Assembly: GCA_949318235.1 (NCBI GenBank)
Contig: OX439131.1
Coordinates: forward strand, 21,298,472 to 21,362,471
Source of the DNA: Ecdyonurus torrentis
Lineage: Eukaryota > Arthropoda > Insecta > Ephemeroptera > Heptageniidae
DNA length: 64,000 nt
Direction of reading: 5' to 3'
Below the pieces are notes generated by a model that saw only the letters and a program-made list of their open reading frames with translations, was not told where the DNA came from and made no database searches. Position numbers and translations under genes: made by a program. Shown in pieces: positions 26,961 through 40,400 of this stretch; the stretch's first letter is position 1, and the number at the start of each line of letters is the position of its first letter.

Positions 26961-29900
26961 CATTGTATTGCAATTTCATATATTTAAATAAAAGTAAACC
27001 TCTAGTAATTAAGTAAGCTTAAATGCAGTATAAGTAGAGAAAAAAATCATAAATTTATTTTAAAATCGGGATATTTTCATAATATCCATCAACACTGATT
27101 TTTATTATTATTATACAACATGAACACTCTGTAAAAAAAATGTTAAAATTGTCAAGCGTTTAGTGATGTAAATGTCATGTTGAATTTCTTTTGTCCAGTG
27201 GTTGCGACGGCGAGACAAAATTTATATTCTAGTGGGTTGCAATAAATATTTGGGCAGTGCTAATTTGCATGAGAATGCTGCGGCAAAAACATAGCATCAC
27301 TACTTGTTCTCCACGCTGCTGAGCGCGTAATAATATCACCATTCAGCGCATGTAAGCACTTTTATGTATATATAGCCACTATCATAAATTGTGTGCTTGT
27401 GAAAATTTTAACTTACCTTAATCGGTTAAAAATAATGATGCAGATTATTATTATTATTTATTTCTAAATTGTTCTGGAAATAATGAAATAATTTTATAGA
27501 AATAAAAACTACCTGCAAAGTTAGGAAACATTATTAAGTTTGCAAAATTTTGTATAACAATTTTATAGAATTCATGTAGACTTAGGCGATTTGATGCTTG
27601 TGGTGGTGGGATAGTGGTTAGTGGGATAACCGAAGATGTGCGCAATGTCGGACTCAAAATGTCAAGAGAAGAAAAATAGCACTCACCACGGTTATCCCCT
27701 TAGAGTCCAAAACTTAAGCAATGCTTTACAATAATTTTAAAAAAGTTTATTTCATTTTTTTTAAAACAATATTCATTATGGTCTTTGTTCTGACAAAAAA
27801 AAAAAGTAGGTCTCATAATTTTTGGTAAATTAAATTTTTTTCCCACTGATGAACTACCTGTGGTACCTTGTAATAAATGTAATATAAACTTTTTAAAGCA
27901 GGCATCGATTTTTAAGTTCCAACTAAACTGCAACCCTTTTGCAACTTCATGTATGCACAATTTATTATGCAGTTATCAGGTCAACTTGTGTTCTTGATTT
28001 ATTTGCTGCATTGTGTTATGTAAGCAGTAGGGTGCATTGCTTGCTTACATCTCACATTGTTATAGTGTATGTGTAACACACGCACCCCAAACCCCAGCCT
28101 GTTGATATTCTAGGGTAGGAGGTGGAAGTAAAGGGGTAGGAGACGTAATTGCCTGCCAAGCTTCACAATAACATTAAAATTTATTTCTTTAAATGAAAAA
28201 AACACGCAAAAACATTTTTTTCTTCTTTACTTATACATTTTTTTTTATATTATATTATATTTTGTTTACTTTGCTTAAATAATTATTTTTATTGATTTTT
28301 TTTTGTACCCCATTCCATGTAAAAGTCTATTAATAAAATTAATAACTAAAAACAGTTAGATATCATGATTAAAAAACATTTCCCTGCTTATTTTTAATGT
28401 TTAATAAACTTCTCTTCTGTTCCATTGTGTATAGTTAAATTAGTATGTATATATATCCCAGAAATGTTTACTTTAATTAAAAAACAGAGGTCTTTCATTT
28501 ATAAATATTTTATTTTTATTGCACTATATAAAGGAAAATAATAATTTCAGTACAAAATAAAATATAAACTTCTGTTCATATTGTGTTTTTAAATTACTTT
28601 ATTTTTTTTTTATTGGTTAATTTGGAATATACATTATTATTCCATATAACAAGTTATAAATTATAAAGGGAATAAGTTGAAATAATGTTTTCCAAGTTAC
28701 ATTATAGTATGACATTCAAATTGTTTAATAAACACTGTATAATGTTTCTGACAATTACTAATGATTTTTTTAACATAATAATTATATATCAGTGTTTTTA
28801 TTTTTCAGTAAAAAAATTGCACTTATTATATTTCTGCTAATATTTTTATATCTATACATATAATAATAAAAAAATGATACAAATCCATAAATCTAAAAAG
28901 AGGACTTTCAAAATGTGTAAACTCTAAAGCTATATGACCTGAATGGTATAAAATAATACGAAAAAGACTTTTAAAATAATAATAAAAAAATATAATATAT
29001 ATAATAATAAAAATAATCATTTTAAAAACAATTTAGTAAATTGTTTTTGTGTGTGGTATTTTTCTACACTAGTTTTCAAATATATTATGAAATGCGATGC
29101 AGTATGTTTTTTGTTTGTTTTTTAACGGTTAAACTTTTCTTGCTTGATACAATTTATTATATAATATAGCTTTGTATAGTAAATAATATTACCACATACG
29201 AAAAGTTCTTGACAAAGTTGACGCCAGTATTATATAAAAATATCACTTAATTTATAAAGTATTTATGCAGTTGCTGCAGTTTTTTTTAAATTGCCTCTAG
29301 ACAATGTGACTCCATGTTGCATCCTTGGCCTCATATACTTACTTAGGAAGTCAGTGAAGTGACAAACACTGCAACAATTCAGTGACTCTGCAATGCGTGA
29401 CGTATAGTACAGCACAGCAGTCATGAACAATAAACATTAGTTTTATGGGATGCACAATTGGGTATTAAATTTAACATGGTATGAAATATAATATAATATT
29501 ATTATGTTAAGTACTGTACATCCACTTAAGTTAAGTAATATATCAGTAAAAACTTTTTTTTTCTAATTACGAGATATAACCTAAAATCATAAGTTTTAAG
29601 CTGTAGTTGTAGCTGAAGTAGTTGTTGTGAAACATGAATCTACCAACTTGAGGCAGGAAATTAGCTACTGCGGAATTTGACAAAAACGTTGTAAAAAAAG
29701 AAATATCTGAAATAATTGCACATGCAGTGGATGAGGTATCTTCAAAAATGTAAAAAAAAAAAAAAAAATGGGGCGTCACCATGTTAGAAATTAAATTATA
29801 ATTCTTTTGAAGTTTTAGTCCCATAAGAGCCAATGTTAATTTTAATTACTTTTTCTCTTATCTGACGGTCACGGAATCTGAAAATTTTACTATAGACAAT

Positions 29901-31241
29901 TGTAACTATTAACCGTTAAATGGCATCAAATAGTTTGAAAGGTTTCTTTTTAGATTTTAAGATACAAGCCATCTAGATACAACCCTTAAAATTTACTCAT
30001 TCATACAAAACTTATTTGAAACTAAAAATATAGTATAACATTGTATTGTTTTGAAGTAGATAAATTGAAACATGATGGTGTATAGTTCTAGACCAATGTA
30101 ACTTTCATCGTAATTTAGATTGTATTATTTGATATAACACACTTGCCAACATCAGGCAACACGGGAGTAAGAGAGGAATCTATAATTTCCTATCCTATAG
30201 AATTGTGAGATTTAATTCATTTTAGCTTTCTTTTTGAGAAAACTTCAGTAACAGCTTCGGAAATTTATTAAAATGTGGATTACAAGACATACTTTTACTT
30301 ATGTTAAGCTAAAAAAGAGGAAGACTATAACATAAGACGTAATTTTAGTTCATGTATACTAAAAGAGTCTTGAATTTATTGATATGTGAATTTTTAATTG
30401 TTGAGTTCTGTAAGTATTTTTATTTAATTTTTGAAAATATATAAAATGACGCCTGAGCTGCAGCTTAAGCATGTGGACATGGGAAAAAAAGTTCCCACCC
30501 ATGACGTTATTTCGCAACTTTTAAAAATCAATTTTAAAATACTTAATGAAGTAAAAAGTTAGAAATTTGCATAGCTTTCGATTCAAAACGATGTCCTAGA
30601 GTATTTCATGCAACAAAATTACCCCCTTAAATTTATTATCCTTTCTCATTATGAGTTTATTATTATTACCAGTAACGCATACAGTATATAATAATGAAAA
30701 TGATAAATAATAACAAAAACAACAAGTTTTAATTTCTTGACAAGAATGAAATAAGTATACATATAATTAAATAATACAGATAATAATAACATCTACCATG
30801 AATAATTACAAGTAAGACAAAAACATATATAATAAACTTGGCATTATCTTCTATAATAATATAGTGAAGTTTTTAAAGCTTAAGTTAATCTTATAAATGA
30901 TTTGTAATTTATTTTATGTAAAATGTGTGAATGGCATCGATTCTTCATGTGAGCAGCTAGGTTTATGAATGAACTTATGCAGGGTTTTGGTATCGAGTGA
31001 CATTTCCCGCGGTTTAACACATATTCTCATTATTCACAAGTGACAAGCTTTCTTCTTCGTACTAGCTGTCAAGAAAAAAAAAAAAAAAAAAAAGCAAGAT
31101 AACTAAAAGCATAATTCATCACTCTTACTGCATTACACATCCGTATGTAAACAGTGTAATTTATTTATGCACATATGACGTTTACTGTGATTCATTATTA
31201 TGCAAAATTTGTGATATTGCAAGTGCTGCACCATTTATATT

Positions 31242-31253
31242 ATGTATATATAT

Positions 31254-31335
<82 letters not shown>
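31242..31335. repeat. (TA)n microsatellite
   Basis: TA alternation with one AA break near 31265, running into short CA units. Confidence 0.96.
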
Positions 31336-31338
<3 letters not shown>

Positions 31339-33277
31339 CACACAAATATATATTATATATAATTATAATCCTTTTATAGTTGATTTTAAAACAATTTTGC
31401 TGACTCAAATATCGAAAGAAACAGACCATAAAAACAAGAACTAGAATGATTTTTTTAAAAGTATACAATGTAGCAGTGCTACATACAAAGTAAATAATTT
31501 CTTACAAAAAATAACAACTAAATATTGTAAAATTAGACAACAAAGCAAGCTTGTGTTCATTACAAAAAGAGAACATACACACAAGTAATTTTGCGGCTAT
31601 ACGTATGATTGTTAAACTAACATTTTTGCTGTTCATTAGAATAAATACGACCATAAAGGTTTTATAAAATTCTTTTATTATAATATAAAATGCTGCGTAT
31701 ATGTATATAGAAGCATCAGTACCAAAAACATTTTACATATTCAATGTGTTTACTATGTATTTCATTATATAATAATTATAACTTTTAAGATTCAAATCAT
31801 TATTCGTAATTTCTAAAACTAACATTAAACAAGATAATAAAAATCCTCTTTTTGGCAGCATGTTCTGTAAGCTATCAGCCAATCATCTTTTAGACCCTAA
31901 AATACGTGACTCTGATAGAACTGAATCTATACGGTCAGTGTTTTTTGCGGTTTGCATACTTATATAGAACGTTTCCTTTTCATTTACACTAAACTAAGCA
32001 ATAGATATCAACGTACTTTAAAAATCATTGCACATATAACCAATAATAATAAAGATAAGGCACTTATGTAACTCTAACAATAAGATTAAAGAATAATGCT
32101 TGTTCTTATGAATTACATTGACTATTTTGACAATGTTCTACAGTACAAAAATATCACTTAAGTTAACATTTTTACATTTTACATTTTGATAAAATAATGA
32201 AATTTCAAATTTCATTCCCTGCATTTTAATTTTTTTAAATGTAGTTTTGAATGGTATTGTATATGTGTACTTTTGTAAAGGGGCAGAGAAAGCAAGATTT
32301 ACAAACAGCACTAATATCTTTACTTACATTTCATATTCTTATAAAAGTTTTTTCTGTAATAAAAAGGTTAAGAAAACAAATCTTTGACTTCCATCATAAA
32401 GAATATCAAATTATTACAAATGAAAAGCTTGCAAATACATTTCCGATTACGTCATTTCTTCCACTTTTGATTCACTTTGAAAAGATACGGAAATGTGAAT
32501 CATTAGTATACTAAATTAAATCCTTGCACGCGATAATTTTTTTTTTTTTGAATCATTGTTCTCTTATATCAATCCCTCTTAAAAGTAAACAAAAATTTCT
32601 AAAAGTCTACTACAATTTACTTTTTAAACGTGAAATGTTATACATAGTTGTTAAAAATAATGACTGAATTTCATATAAAAAAATATTATATACATATTTT
32701 TGTACAAAAAGACGGAAGTTAGATTTCCATATTGATATTTCGTGCTTGCCTGAAGGGAAGGAAGATAAATGGTGTTGGCTAAGTGGAGGTATAACGCATA
32801 TATCATATTATTCGCTTTCGAATAGCAGCTTTCGTTAGCCTGTGCACTATATGTATACTAAAAGAAAACTCCATGGTCAATAGACTAAAGGCAGGTAAAA
32901 AAAAAAAAAAAAAAAAAATCGCTTGGGGATATTAACTTTCTACATAATAAAATTTCCTCATAAATGGTTTAATATTGTTTTTTTATAATATACATAATCC
33001 TTTTTTTTTATGTAAAAGTATTACTTTTAGAACAAATTTAACTAAACTGATTAACGACTTGTGTTAAATTACCTGTTAACGTATTTGCTAAGCATAAACT
33101 CATCTGTAATAATTGAAGTGCAGTAATAGAATACGTACTCGCATCTAGAGTTCTCTATGCAGGAATTTGAATCAATAAATTTTTTATTTATTATAAACTA
33201 CTTCGCTTAAAATAATGGAATAAATCAACAGTTTTTATTTTTTGTTTAATATTTAAGTAAAAATTGCCTAGATGTTT

Positions 33278-33500
33278 CCACGGTTTCTCTGGGCTGTCAT
33301 GGCGAATGCCGGGCTGTATACTTAGGCCGTGGCCGGCTCGTGTGTACTTTTCCATTAATTGGAAAGTCCTTACCTGTCGTTAAGACAATGTCTTGACTGG
33401 GACTGGGATTGGTGTGTAGCACAATAACACAATATGGCAAGCAAAAAAAAAAAAAAATAATAATAATAATAATAATAATAAATAATAATAATAAATAAAT
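33278..33500 (+). mobile_element. SINE-like retroposon with A-rich/(TAA)n tail
   Basis: A GC-rich body of about 160 bp (GGGCTGTCATGGCGAATGCC, then GGCCGTGGCCGGCTCG and GACTGGGACTGGGATTGG) ends in 15 A and then (TAA)n/(TAAA)n. The flanks CTAGATGTTT (before) and CTAAATGTCT (after) could be a decayed target duplication. An A-rich 3' tail behind a short GC-rich body is typical of SINEs or 3' LINE fragments. No tRNA-type A and B boxes are clear, so the class is not settled. Confidence 0.6.
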
Positions 33501-35742
33501 AAATTCTAAATGTCTTTATTTATTAAAACGTTTGCTAAAATTATATTCTTAAATTTTTATGTAATACATTATTTAACTATCATGTGAGTAAAATAATAAT
33601 CGTATAAGATAAAGTTGATCATTACAGTAATTTCTTTTTAATTTTTAATTTACATATTTCACAATACAATTTTTACTCTTGAAAACGGAAGTTGTTAAAG
33701 CCTTACAGTTCAAATATGCCCTCTTAGCTTTTTTTATCACAAAATTTTGAGTAACCAATTTCTTAAATAGCTAAACAAACTGTATATAATTGTTTTCAAC
33801 TTAAGTAAAGATTATTGTGTACGGATACATTTGCCAAAGACAAAAAAATAAAGACATTACACACCATTTTACCATTTATTATAAAATGTTTAATACATTT
33901 CTATATAACATAAAGTTATTTCCATATTTTTATATGTTTAACCCTCTTTTTTTTACTTTAGTATATATAAGCAGCAATAAATGGGGTAGTATAGAAATAA
34001 AATAAAAATTCTTACATTGTGATGCATGCAACTATACGTTCTATATATGAAAAATATTATAGAAATATAGGTATGTTATCTTTAACATCTTTTTTTTCTC
34101 TCTTTCTTTCTTACTTTCTCTCCGTGGGGTAGTTATAATACTGCGGCACCACGTCAAATAATAGACCATAGGTAACCTTTAATCATATATCATTTTTTGT
34201 TGCATACATAATTCAATACTAATATTATGGTTATCGAATTCCTGTAGATTTAATTCAAAGATAATAAAAAATATATATTATATATAGTAAAAAGAATATA
34301 ATTTGATTCTTTGGAAGAAAAAAGAAAGAAATGATGTTACATCTCATATTTAATTACTTTGGAAAAGCTGTATTTGCACGCAAGAAACTCATTTTACAGT
34401 TTAACTTCTTCTTATATACATTCAAAACTATAAACTATCAAGAAAGGATTTATATTCAACACTGAAAAAAACAAAAACGTTATGGTATTTTAAATTACAC
34501 TGGAAAAATGATATGTACCATTTTACGTTGTACACTATTTATTTTTCAAAAATTGTGTCAGGCAATTTATATAACATAAATTTAATTTATACTGTATATT
34601 ATTTGTGGCTTTATGATTGTTAAGAAACACTTTTATTGTTTTATTGTTTGCTTTATTTATTTATTTTTTTAAATAAAGACTATATAATAATGAAATAAAA
34701 AGTAGCATAACTTGAAGTAAGAAAGTAAAATAAAAATCTCAATTACTAGTCCTGAAAATAGTTGAAACATTATTATAAAAAATATAGTTACTAATTAATT
34801 TATATTTTATAATTAAACTGTTGTACGAGACTGAATTTAAATAAAATTTACATAAACTCATTTGAAATATCTAAACAATAAAAATATTTAATTCTGTAAC
34901 TGTGCATTAATATATTATTCATTAATTTTTGTAACTGTTTGCAGAAAATTGTTTAATATTATTGTTTTGTATGGGAAAAATTATTTTACTGCGTAAAGTT
35001 ATGAGAAATAAATGAATATGAAAGAAGTTTTTTATATGTTCGTATTAATGATTTCACTATTAATTTTTTTACTATTGCAAATTTTGTTATGACATTGTCT
35101 TTATTATAAGAATACCGGTCCAATATGATCATTAATTTAGAACGGTGAAAGTCACGTACATCGATATTTTCCTATTAATTAAATTCGACTATGGTTTAAG
35201 TTTTCTCCGTGCAAGTGTGACCAGTCTTGGTTTGGGTTGCAAAAGTGGTGACCAGAGGTTTCCTTGTTGCTCGCACATCAAATCTTCTCACGAGATCGTT
35301 AACAATCCCTCTCTTTCTCCCTCTTAACCACCCATACATCCACCCACCCACCCACCTACCCTCACTTACTTGCTTGCTTTGAATAGTAGAATGAAAGAGA
35401 GAGAGAGAAAAAAAAACATGTTTAACAAATTCATTTGTTTCGTCGGCAACTTTTTGCTTTAGCTGCTGGAATTTAGTAATAAAATTTAGTGCGTTCTGCC
35501 TTTTTGCTGGTAATAATTATTATGATGATTACATTCCTCTCTCTATATCAAGATATATATTTAGATGAGATAGTATACTTCGCTATAATTTAACTATTTT
35601 TACAAAGTTTTATTTCTATTAGTGTTTTAATGTTTTGTTGGATACACGAATATGTAAGACTGCTTTTTGGTTACAAATGTAAAATTTAGAAAGTTGACAA
35701 TTATATTATTTCCATTTAATTCTTAATATTAATTATTTACTC

Positions 35743-36074
35743 AAAGGCATAGAAACATGAAACAACATGTTCTTTATAATCATTAAACACAAAATGAGAT
35801 CTACTGATAATAATTTTTTACCAGAATGTAAATGTGGCCTCACAAAAAAGCGTAAAAAAAAACTGCAAAGTATGCAATTTGCGTGAATATTTCCAGAAAC
35901 AGGCAAAACTAGTATAAAAATGTTGTGCGGGTTGCATAAATCAAAATTTTCTGATCACTGCTACGGCGTTACAATTAGGTTTTGAGACCAATGAATGTTA
36001 TTTAATTATGTAAGTTCCATCAAGTGTTTTGTGGTTTAAATGCCTATGTTTTCATGTTGTCTATACCTTTAATG
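35743..36074 (+). mobile_element. Family I inverted-repeat element, copy B
   Basis: The clearest partner of copy A. The left end AAAGGCATAGAAACATGAAA pairs with the right end, which reads AAAGGTATAGACAACATGAA on the minus strand. The core GTGCGGGTTGCATAAATCAA is nearly identical to copy A. The right border carries TTAA (CTTTAATG) and the left reads TCAA, a likely mutated form. Confidence 0.75.
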
Positions 36075-37840
36075 TTACCGTGAAAAACAAATTTAACAAT
36101 CATTTAGAATTAAACTAATATTTTTAATCAATATAGTTAATATATAATATAAAATATCCAGAAATAAATGAAGTTTCCGTTTTAGAAAGTAAAAATAAAA
36201 TAATACAATTTTAAAGATAAATGCATTCAGTTTAAAAATAGAACAATAAAAAAATTATAATCCGATTATTTTAAGTTAATTATACCATGATTTAATTACT
36301 AGATATAAATAAAAGAATTATATTTAATAATATTATAAAAGAAGTACCATATTACTATAAGATAAAACGTTTCACTTACTGTACAGTACAGTATATGTAT
36401 ATGCGTGCAATGTATCCTACAAGTTAGGCAGCAAGTTGAACACACTCACTCACACACACACGTAAGAGAGACTAAAAAGAGCGAGTAGTGTGATAACCAG
36501 CTCATGATGAGCTTGATTAGCTCGCTCGAAGTTTTATAGAGGAAGAGAAAACTGAGTAATTTTATCTAATACTATTAGATTAATATCTAAGAACATACGA
36601 AATATTTTAATATAATTACCCTATAATATATTTCTTTCTTTATCTTCTTGATATATGTTTTAATTACAAATAACTTTTGACAAGTAATGAGGCTGTAATT
36701 TTGATTTAATGATAGTATACTGTATTTATGTTTACACAACATTTTGTTTTTAAGAGATATAATAGAGATATAATAATATACTAACATGATGATTAAAATT
36801 TTTAGTGTTTTTCTTTCTTGATTTATTACATATTATGCACTTTATTACATGCACTTCCGCTTGTACTGATTTGTTAAACCTAATAAATTTATACATGTTT
36901 AATATATACAAAAATAAAAATGTTTTAATTTTACTTATTTAAAAGTGATACAAATAGACCTAAATTTAAATGCTTACACATAATGCAGTTTTTTGCATGA
37001 TAACAAAATTAAGTCCATTCAAATACTTTAGCTTAAATATATGGTATACAAAAACATTAACAACAACAACAATAACAACAACAGCAACTATGTGAAAACA
37101 TGTTTAGTATCATCCAAAGAAGACAAACACAAAAAGGTTTAATTTAACATGACTCGAGGGAAAAAAGGAATCTTGATTTGAAAATTCAATTAAGCTGTGT
37201 GTAGTTTTTTTTTCTCTGTACAGTTAATGTGAACTGATTTGGATTATTTCAAAACTGGCAAAGAGAAGATTAAATAAATGCGTAAAGAGACTCGAAGTTA
37301 ATCCCCAGTACGACTTAAAGAATTATACAAGATTTTAAGCTTAACTCGCATTATATAGCAAACATAATTTACGCCGCGCACCCTCTATGCAAATATTTAG
37401 TGTATTGTTGTTGCGCTGCTCGGCATGACAAACTTATTGATTTTCCTTATAATTTACCTTAAGTGTATACTGTGCTCTGCTTTACCTGCCTGCAGTGTTT
37501 TTGTCTGTCACAAAAAAATTATATATTATATAAAATTTAAGATCATAGAAGTATACCATTTTTATAAAGCAATTTTGTATATTTATTTTTTTGTAAGCAT
37601 TTCTAAAGAAACCAGGAATGAATTGCATTTCCACTGCTTGCTAAGTTCCCATACATTAAAGTTTTGAACTTTTTTTGTAATGAATTTTAATATTAATGCT
37701 AGTGACGTTTACAAAAACTGTACACCTACATCAAACAATGTAAAAATACTAAATATCAATTATTTAATTTCAGTTGCTGTATATAATTTATTCGTACAAT
37801 TTATTTCAAAACTTTGATGGCATTTACATATGACCTAACA

Positions 37841-37868
37841 TTTTTTTTTTTTTTTTTTTTTTTTTTTT
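37841..37868 (+). repeat. Poly-T run, 28 bases
   Basis: Uninterrupted T run. Confidence 0.95.
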
Positions 37869-38167
37869 GCCGCAGTCATCATAAAGTTTGAAATATTAAT
37901 AATAAATAAACTGTTTGTTTACGTTTTGTTTTAATAATGCTGCATTTTGTGACTTCCTCAACAGTTTGCTATTTTTATCATTGTTGCTTCCCATGAAGCT
38001 TGCAATTCATCTAACTTTTGTTTGCGAAACAACAAGAAAGTAGAGGTGTGCATAAATATATCAGTAGCTTTTTTTTTCCGCCGGTTTTCTTGAATCAGCC
38101 GCCGTGAGCAATTCTTTTATTGTGTAGGTGGTTTGTATGTGTATGTAGAGAGAGAGAGAGTGAGAGA

Positions 38168-38216
38168 GAGAGAATAGAGAGAAAGAGAGAATGGAGAGAA
38201 AGAGAGAATGGAGAGG
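38168..38216 (+). repeat. Short 17 bp purine minisatellite
   Basis: The unit GAGAGAAAGAGAGAATG occurs about two and a half times, directly after an imperfect AG tract (38150-38172). Confidence 0.7.
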
Positions 38217-38494
38217 CGTGCTAAACGGATTAGTAGCTACAGGAAATTTGTTGATTTCCCCCGAGTATGGTATAGGTCGTCACAGTGCGCCACCAAAAAG
38301 TTTTTACTGTTGCCACAAGCAGTGACGACTGATTTCCTTTTTTCCAAGTAAATATATTCCTCAGCTACCTGTGAGGTGTCAACTGATCAACAAATCTGCA
38401 TACAAAGACAATGCAGAAGCTTCTGGAAACTTTTTTCTTTTCAAACAAGTTAGAAAGCTTTGCTGGTAAATAATAGTGAGTATCACTCATAAAA

Positions 38495-38608
<114 letters not shown>

Positions 38609-39305
38609 TGCTAATCCACTTTAAGTATTTTTATTTAGCATCCTTTTCTCCTTGCAATTTTTTAGTTGCCTCTATAAATGATTGTCATTGCCACATAATT
38701 TACTTAACATTTTGCAACATCTTTTTCATTTTATAAATTTGTATATTTTTTTACACGTTGATATTATTTTAACTTTCATATTACTTCACAATTTTTTTTT
38801 ATTATAGTTAATACTCTTTAAATTAACTAAGATACAAGGTCAATAAAATTATTTTTATTTTAATAATTTTCAATAGTTTTGTTATTTCTATATAAAAATA
38901 TATAAATAGACTCTATAACCTAATATAATGGATATAAAAAGGTAATTTGATAAAATGTATTCAAAATACATTTTTGATTGATTTATCAGATATTTTTAAA
39001 CCTATATGTAAACCTTATGTAAAAGATAAAACAAAGAAACATAAGTTTTAGTATATATAATATGTAACACGAATATATTTTCCCAAAATACAAATCCTCT
39101 CTTTTCTACATATCATATAAAAACTAAAGCAAACATGACACATTTTTATTCCCATTGAATTTCTAACTCTACTGCTCTCAGGCATGTTTCGTTCATACCA
39201 AACTTTATTTTGTCAGTTTGATCGATTTATGACTTTTGTATTTCAATCTCAATTTAGAGTTGTGGAATCATTGATTGCTGACTTGAAAACCATTTTCTTC
39301 TATAG

Positions 39306-39442
<137 letters not shown>

Positions 39443-39588
39443 TTATAGTGATGTTTCTTATATCTGAAATTTTGAGAAAGAAGAAAAGTTTTAAGAAGAA
39501 GAAGAGAGAGAAAGAGAGAGAGAGAGAAAAAAAGTGTTTTGCTTTGAAGCTGTGGCAAAGCATCAAAGGCAAAAGGAAATGTCTAATT

Positions 39589-39617
39589 GGCCACGGCACT
39601 TTTTTGTGCTCGTGGCC
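39589..39617. repeat. GC-rich hairpin
   Basis: GGCCACGGCAC, a T run and GTGCTCGTGGCC form an 11 bp stem with one bulge. It stands out in AT-rich DNA. It has no known role here. Confidence 0.6.
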
Positions 39618-40231
39618 ATTACTTATTGATCGATCTCTTTCACTTTTTTTTTCTGACTAAATCGGCATTATTGCTGTATATACCACGAGACTAGGAAATG
39701 ACGCAATTATGGCTTTTTATCCAAGTAACCAGCTGATCAGAAATAAAACTTTAACACTACATTTTTTTTTATCAATAAACTGTGAATCTGATTATTTGTA
39801 TAAAATATTTCAGCTAATTGATTTAATTCTTTAAAAAATTTCAATTGAGGACATTGACTGGAAGTACTTTTGTGCTGGAAGTACACAATCAATACTTGAT
39901 ATCGTTGCAATGATTATTTTTTGACAGCAAATCAGTGATTAGAAATCGAATCTATGTTTCATCGTACAAGTAATCAGGCAAATTTTTCCTACTGAAAAAA
40001 AAAAAATAATAATAATAATTTCAAAACAAAATTGTATAATACGATAAAAGGCGGAGTATGATTTGATTTATTTTAATATTGTGTAATTTGTATCAATATA
40101 GCTTTTATTAAGCATAAAATATAATATAATAAAACGTGTTCTGTGAAACTATGGAAGAAGTGTATTTTCCTAAAAATAATAAATTTTGATAACTTATACA
40201 TTAAAACATTTTTGAGGGAATTGTATTATAT

Positions 40232-40234
<3 letters not shown>

Positions 40235-40265
<31 letters not shown>
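40235..40265 (+). repeat. Poly-A run, 31 bases
   Basis: Uninterrupted A run, 60 bases before a CT tract. Confidence 0.95.
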
Positions 40266-40268
<3 letters not shown>

Positions 40269-40323
40269 GAAATAAAAAAAGCAAAGATAAAGCAAAAAGC
40301 TTAACGTGTCGTGTATATTTTAT

Positions 40324-40325
<2 letters not shown>

Positions 40326-40391
<66 letters not shown>

Positions 40392-40400
40392 TCTCTCTCC
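40326..40400 (+). repeat. (CT)n microsatellite
   Basis: CT alternation with one CA interruption near the right end. Confidence 0.97.

Larger units (their letters stand above)
26961..35742. other. Non-coding AT-rich stretch with a few GC-richer islands
   Basis: GC-richer islands without convincing coding sense lie at 27160-27370, 27590-27720, 28060-28160 and 35140-35345. The first starts CAGTGGTTGCGACGG, reminiscent of hAT ends, but a matching right end was not found. There is a short 10 bp inverted pair GGGATAACCG/CGGTTATCCC at 27623 and 27689, and a 9 bp pair ATGTAAGCA/TGCTTACAT at 28018 and 28042. No exon was found. Confidence 0.6.

Noticed and set aside
32251..32514. 87-codon frame
   Set aside because: No protein family recognised, AT-rich third positions like the background, and no splice signals.
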